Shown here one piece after another: positions 60,528 to 64,000 of a stretch of DNA of 64,000 bases; within the stretch, counting starts at the first letter, position 1; each line of letters begins with the position of its first letter. The DNA is from Halorussus caseinilyticus (GTDB taxonomy: Archaea; Halobacteriota; Halobacteria; Halobacteriales; Haladaptataceae). A model generated the notes under the pieces. It did no database searches and was not told the origin of the DNA. It saw only the letters and a program-made list of their open reading frames with translations. Made by a program: the position numbers and the translations under genes. The DNA lies in the NCBI RefSeq assembly GCF_029338395.1, contig NZ_CP119809.1, positions 1,922,001 to 1,986,000 on the forward strand. Direction: 5' to 3'.

Positions 60528-60774
60528 GAAAGCCCCCGCCCGCTCGCCACCGGAAGACGTTCCTGCTCACTGCGTTGCGCGGGCGTGCGACTTCCGAGGT
60601 CTGCGTCGCTTCGCTCCGCAGACGGCCGCTCAGCGACATATCCTCGCTCGCTTCGCTCGCTCGGATAGGGGTCGCTGAGACGACTGAACTGAACGCGAGC
60701 GGGCGGCCCCTTTCGTCCACCCAAACCGCGGTCTGGTTCACCGGCCGTTTCCGGTGGTCTGTCGGGCCGAGCGC
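60528..60774 (-). repeat. Family A structured repeat, copy A6, with an inserted hairpin module
   Basis: Minus-strand copy, core 60718-60528, box CGGGCCGAGCGC at 60763-60774. Outer stem, bulged inner helix (one U-G wobble) and TATCC/GGATA apex are kept, but about 80 nt (near 60548-60626) are inserted between the inner and outer 3' arms. The insert contains its own hairpin GTCTGCG/CGCAGAC. It lies between convergent genes, and the rest of the gap shows no gene. Confidence 0.85.
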
Positions 60775-60797
60775 CCGCGGCTATCGCTCGACCCCCC

Positions 60798-61334
60798 TCA
60801 CTCGACCCGCTCGAACTTCGTCCCGGCGCGCTCGGCGGTCTCCTCGTCGCTCGCCGAGTCGCCGACGAACAGGACGCGCTCGGGTTCGACGCCCAACTGC
60901 TCGACGGCCGCGAGCAGGGCGCGGGGGTGCGGTTTGCGCTCGGGGACGGTGCCCCGGCCGACCACGCTCTCGACGCTCTCAGCGAGTTCGTGGGCGTCGA
61001 GCGCGATGCGGACCGCTCTCTCGTGGTTGAGCGAGCAGACACCCACCGGAATCTCCCGAGCGAGGAGTTCGTCGGCCAGCGGCAGGCGCTCGGACGCGCG
61101 GGCACCCTCGCGCTCGGCCGCGGCGACGAGTTCGTCGGCCTCGTCGCCGACTCCCGCGTCCTCGGCGGCGTCCAGCAACGACCACGCGCTCAGCGGGTCG
61201 GCGTTCACGCCCTCTCGCTCCAGCAACTCGGTCAGTCGTCGCTCCACGTCCTCCCAGTCCACGGCGAGGCGGACCAGCGTGCCGTCCAAGTCGTAGACGA
61301 CCGCCTCGACTTCGCTCGCGTCGTCTCGGGTCAC
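60798..61334 (-). CDS. HAD-superfamily phosphatase
   Basis: 178 aa, GTG start. Motif I VYDLDGTLVRLAVDWEDVE (nucleophile Asp near residue 15), motif II VGVCSLNHERAVR, motif III lysine in VPERKPHPRALL and motif IV VLFVGDSASDEETAERAGT. A small helical cap is inserted after motif I. It resembles phosphoglycolate phosphatase; substrate unknown. Confidence 0.87.
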   Translation of the reverse strand: MTRDDASEVEAVVYDLDGTLVRLAVDWEDVERRLTELLEREGVNADPLSAWSLLDAAEDAGVGDEADELVAAAEREGARASERLPLADELLAREIPVGVCSLNHERAVRIALDAHELAESVESVVGRGTVPERKPHPRALLAAVEQLGVEPERVLFVGDSASDEETAERAGTKFERVE

Positions 61335-61406
61335 GTTCCGCGGTAGGTCCAGCGCGGAAAAAGGCGTGTCGGTCGCGCCAGATGGGTCTCTGCGCCGTCT
61401 TCGGCG

Positions 61407-62534
61407 CTACTCCAACAGCTTTCGGGCGATAACCTTCTTCTGAATCTCGGAGGTGCCCTCGTAGATGGTCGTAATCTTCGAGTCCCGGTAGAGACGTTCC
61501 ACGTCGAAGTCGGTGGTGTAGCCGTAGCCGCCGTGAATCTGGACCGCCTCGTTGGTCACGTCCACCGCGGCCTCGCTCGCGAAGTACTTCGCCATGCTCG
61601 CGGCCATCTCGACGTTCTCGCCGCGGTCCTCGCGGCGTGCGGCGTCCCGCGTCAGCAAGCGGGCGGCCTCCAGTTGGGTCTTCATGTCGGCCAACTTGTG
61701 CCGGATGGTCTGGATGTCGGCGATGGGCTTGTCGAACTGCTCGCGGTCCTGTGCGTACGCGACGGCCTCGTCGAGCGCGGACTGGGCCAGTCCGACCGAC
61801 TGGCTGGCGATGCCGATGCGCCCGCCGGTCAGGATGTGGAACGCCGCCGAGAGACCCTTCCCTTCCTCGGTGAGGCGGTTCTCCGCGGGGATGCGAACGT
61901 CGTCGAAAATCAGCGAGGTGGTGTCGCTCGCGCGAAGCCCCAACTTGTCTTCCTTCTTGCCGACCTCCAAGCCATCGGCGTCCTTCGGGACGACGAACTG
62001 GGTCACGGACCGAGGGTCCTCGCGGTCGGTCTTGGCGAACAGGACGACGACGCCCGCGCGCTGGCCGTTGGTTATCCACTGCTTCTTGCCGTCGATGACG
62101 TACTCGTCGCCCTCCCTGCGCGCCTCGGTGGTCATCTCGGCGGGGTTCGACCCGGCCTGCGGTTCCGAGAGCGCGAACGCTCCCACGGGGCGGCCCTCGG
62201 TCATGTCCGGAAGCCACCGCTCTTTCTGGTCCTCGTCGCCGAACTCCGCGATGCAGGAGGTGGCGAGGCTGTGGACCGAGAGGGCAGTCGCCACCGAGAG
62301 CATCCCGTAGGCGACTTCCTCGTTGACCAGACTGTAGGTGAGTCGGTCCACGTCGAGTCCGCCGTACTCCTCGGGGACGGTCATGCCGGTGACTTCGAGG
62401 TCGGCGAGTCCATCCCACACTTCCTCGGGGAACGTCTGGTCTTCGTCGCACTCGGCCGCGGTCGGGCGTATCTCCTCGACTGCGAACTCCCGTACCACGT
62501 CGCGGATGGCCCGTTGCTCGTCGGAGAGGTTCAT
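61407..62534 (-). CDS. Acyl-CoA dehydrogenase, second paralogue
   Basis: 375 aa. FALSEPQAGSNPAEMTTEAR, KKQWITNGQRAGVVVLFA, REQFDKPIADIQTIRHKLAD and VQIHGGYGYTTDFDVERLYR are family blocks; the catalytic glutamate lies in TTIYEGTSEIQKKV. Similar to the enzyme at 41422 but clearly diverged, so a different chain length or branched substrate is likely. Confidence 0.95.
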   Translation of the reverse strand: MNLSDEQRAIRDVVREFAVEEIRPTAAECDEDQTFPEEVWDGLADLEVTGMTVPEEYGGLDVDRLTYSLVNEEVAYGMLSVATALSVHSLATSCIAEFGDEDQKERWLPDMTEGRPVGAFALSEPQAGSNPAEMTTEARREGDEYVIDGKKQWITNGQRAGVVVLFAKTDREDPRSVTQFVVPKDADGLEVGKKEDKLGLRASDTTSLIFDDVRIPAENRLTEEGKGLSAAFHILTGGRIGIASQSVGLAQSALDEAVAYAQDREQFDKPIADIQTIRHKLADMKTQLEAARLLTRDAARREDRGENVEMAASMAKYFASEAAVDVTNEAVQIHGGYGYTTDFDVERLYRDSKITTIYEGTSEIQKKVIARKLLE

Positions 62535-62605
62535 ATCTGACGTGTCGGGGAGTGCGTGGAAAAAGTTGCCTGTTCTCGGCGGGGGTCCCGAACGCTACTC
62601 GTCGG

Positions 62606-64000
62606 TCACCCCTCGGGGGACGGAACGACGTTCCGGAACTCGAAGCGCGCCCCGCCGCCGTCGCTCTCGACGACCCGGTACGACCAGTCGTACACCTCGG
62701 CGAGTTCGCCGACGAACGCCAGTCCGAGTCCGGTTCCTCCCTCGCTGGCCGCGGTGGTGAATCCCGCCTCGAACACGGCGTTCCGGTCGTCCGCCGGGAT
62801 ACCGCACCCGTCGTCTGCCACGTAGAACCCGCCCGGTAGCTCTCCAACTCGGACGGCCACGTCGCAACCGCCGTGTTGGACCGCGTTCTCGAACAGGTTC
62901 CGGAAGAGGTGGCGGACGTACGTCTCGTCGGCTTCCACGACCGCATCGACTTCGACTTCGAGTCTCGCGTCGGGCGCGTCCACGCCCCCCCACGCGTCCC
63001 GCGCGACGGCCGAAAGGGAGAGCGAACTGTTCTCGCCGACCGCCTCCCGGCCCCGCGTCAGAATCAGCATCACGTCTATCATGTTCTCGATGCGGTCGAA
63101 CGCCTCCGTGACGTAGCCGACCGCCTCCGGGTCCGACTCGTCGGAGAGTTGCTGAGCGTAAATCTGGCCGATGGTGACGGGGTTGCGGAGTTCGTGGGCG
63201 AGCATGCTGGCGAAGCTTTCGAGTCGCTCGTTCGACTCTTCGAGTTTCGCGACGGTCTCTTCGAGTTTCTGCTCGCGGTCGACCTGTTCGGTGATGTCCT
63301 GCGTGAAACTCAGTCCGCCGAAGATGTCGCCGCTCGCGTCTCGGAGCGGTGCCGCCCACAACTGCCACGTTCGGCCGCCGAAGTCGATGGTGATGCTATC
63401 GGTCTCGCCGTCCTCGACTGCGCCCCCGAACAGGGATTCGAGTTCCGCCGCGGTGTCCGGAGGGAACACCTCGCTCACGGTGTTGCCTTCGAGCGCCTCC
63501 CTGCCGGGAAGTCCGTTACCCAGCGCGGCACCCTGCGTCAGCGTGTACCGGAGGTCCGTGTCGTACGCGCCGACCGCACCGTTCGGGAAGTTCTCGGCGA
63601 GAGTTCGGTAGCGGCGCTCGGACTCTTCGAGTTGGCGCTGGTACTCCCGGCGGTCGGTGATGTCCGTTATCGTGGCGACGGCGCGCGTGACCTCGCCGGT
63701 CGAGTCCCGGACCGGCATCCCGTGAACCATGACGGTCCGGCGCTCCCCGCTGGCCGTCTCGATTTCGTAGATGTCCGGCTCTGTGACCTCCTCGCCGTCG
63801 AGGACGCGCGCGAGGGTCCACTCTTCGGGACCGACGGGTTCGCCGGTGTCGGCCCACCACCCGCGAAACCGGTCGTAGTCGGTGACGCTCTCGGCGTCGA
63901 ACAACTCTTCGCCCCAGATGTCCCTCGCGGCTTCGTTGGCTTCCACGAGTCGGCCGTCGCGGTCCGCGACCAGAACGCCGACAGGGAGGACCTCGAAGAG
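62606..64000 (-). CDS. PAS-domain sensor histidine kinase (N-terminus beyond the window)
   Basis: At least 465 aa; the frame enters from the right edge (VLPVGVLVADRDGRLVEANE), so the start is missing. A PAS domain (to about 63680) is followed by a second PAS (SERRYRTLAENFPNGAVGAY), HisKA with the phospho-acceptor in FASMLAHELRNPVTIGQIY, and HATPase_c with the N box LFRNLFENAVQHGG, G1 DDGCGIP and G2 GGTGLGLAFVGELA. Soluble as far as visible. No response regulator is adjacent, common for haloarchaeal orphan kinases. Confidence 0.93.
   Translation of the reverse strand, partial: LFEVLPVGVLVADRDGRLVEANEAARDIWGEELFDAESVTDYDRFRGWWADTGEPVGPEEWTLARVLDGEEVTEPDIYEIETASGERRTVMVHGMPVRDSTGEVTRAVATITDITDRREYQRQLEESERRYRTLAENFPNGAVGAYDTDLRYTLTQGAALGNGLPGREALEGNTVSEVFPPDTAAELESLFGGAVEDGETDSITIDFGGRTWQLWAAPLRDASGDIFGGLSFTQDITEQVDREQKLEETVAKLEESNERLESFASMLAHELRNPVTIGQIYAQQLSDESDPEAVGYVTEAFDRIENMIDVMLILTRGREAVGENSSLSLSAVARDAWGGVDAPDARLEVEVDAVVEADETYVRHLFRNLFENAVQHGGCDVAVRVGELPGGFYVADDGCGIPADDRNAVFEAGFTTAASEGGTGLGLAFVGELAEVYDWSYRVVESDGGGARFEFRNVVPSPEG

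Overview
The window is haloarchaeal chromosome. It is G+C-rich, its proteins are acidic, most promoters have a TATA element 25-30 nt before a leaderless ATG/GTG, and it carries Halobacteria-type families (HalOD1, DUF7504/DUF7344-like, halocyanin-like cupredoxins, archaeal PriS/GINS, Cdc48, GTP cyclohydrolase III). The complete methylaspartate-cycle cluster fits Halorussus/Haloarcula-like genera; the genus is a guess. No prophage, plasmid, replication origin, CRISPR array or intact insertion sequence is visible.

Layout. 1-11 kb: an Rsm22-like methyltransferase (cut by the left edge) overlapping tyrA, a membrane-anchored aldo/keto reductase, an unknown protein, an M24 peptidase, a lipoprotein, a universal stress protein, aroA and aroC, and a cupredoxin. 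11-15 kb: a HalOD1 and DUF7504-like signalling pair, a divergent uracil-DNA glycosylase, a DUF2064-like protein and tRNA-Ser(UGA). 15-22 kb: the methylaspartate cycle, glmS-glmE-mal-mch-citE on the minus strand and mct divergent, with a 9-bp dyad around the glmS TATA box. 22-34 kb: udk, cspA, metG, GTP cyclohydrolase III, a dgcN-dgcA D-glutamate pair, NhaC and thrS. 34-45 kb: a surface protein, two divergent orphan dipeptide-type permeases, tRNA-Glu(UUC) beside a broken HNH endonuclease, a fused hydroxyacyl-CoA dehydrogenase/enoyl-CoA hydratase, an acyl-CoA dehydrogenase, GtrA, and a cupredoxin joined head-on to a VapC fragment. 45-64 kb: a GGR-like flavoprotein, DUF4188, a membrane serine hydrolase, an amidohydrolase, priS-gins51, a Ca/Na exchanger, cdc48 with its small partner, panB, a HAD phosphatase, a second acyl-CoA dehydrogenase and a PAS histidine kinase (cut by the right edge).

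How genes work together: the beta-oxidation enzymes supply acetyl-CoA, which the methylaspartate cycle converts to C4 compounds; tyrA, aroA and aroC belong to aromatic amino-acid synthesis; priS and gins51 belong to the replisome.

The most unusual content is intergenic. Family A has seven copies of a ~115-nt multi-helix palindrome. Three copies are identical over ~120 bp, while a diverged copy keeps every helix, a one-nt bulge and a GGG/GGG internal loop through compensatory changes. Family B is a second structured repeat whose internal hairpins change sequence but keep pairing. Family C is an A+T-rich dyad, ATTGCT-N23/24-AGCAAT, found four times near B or A elements. I do not recognise any of the three; together they look like undescribed structured RNAs or non-autonomous mobile elements.
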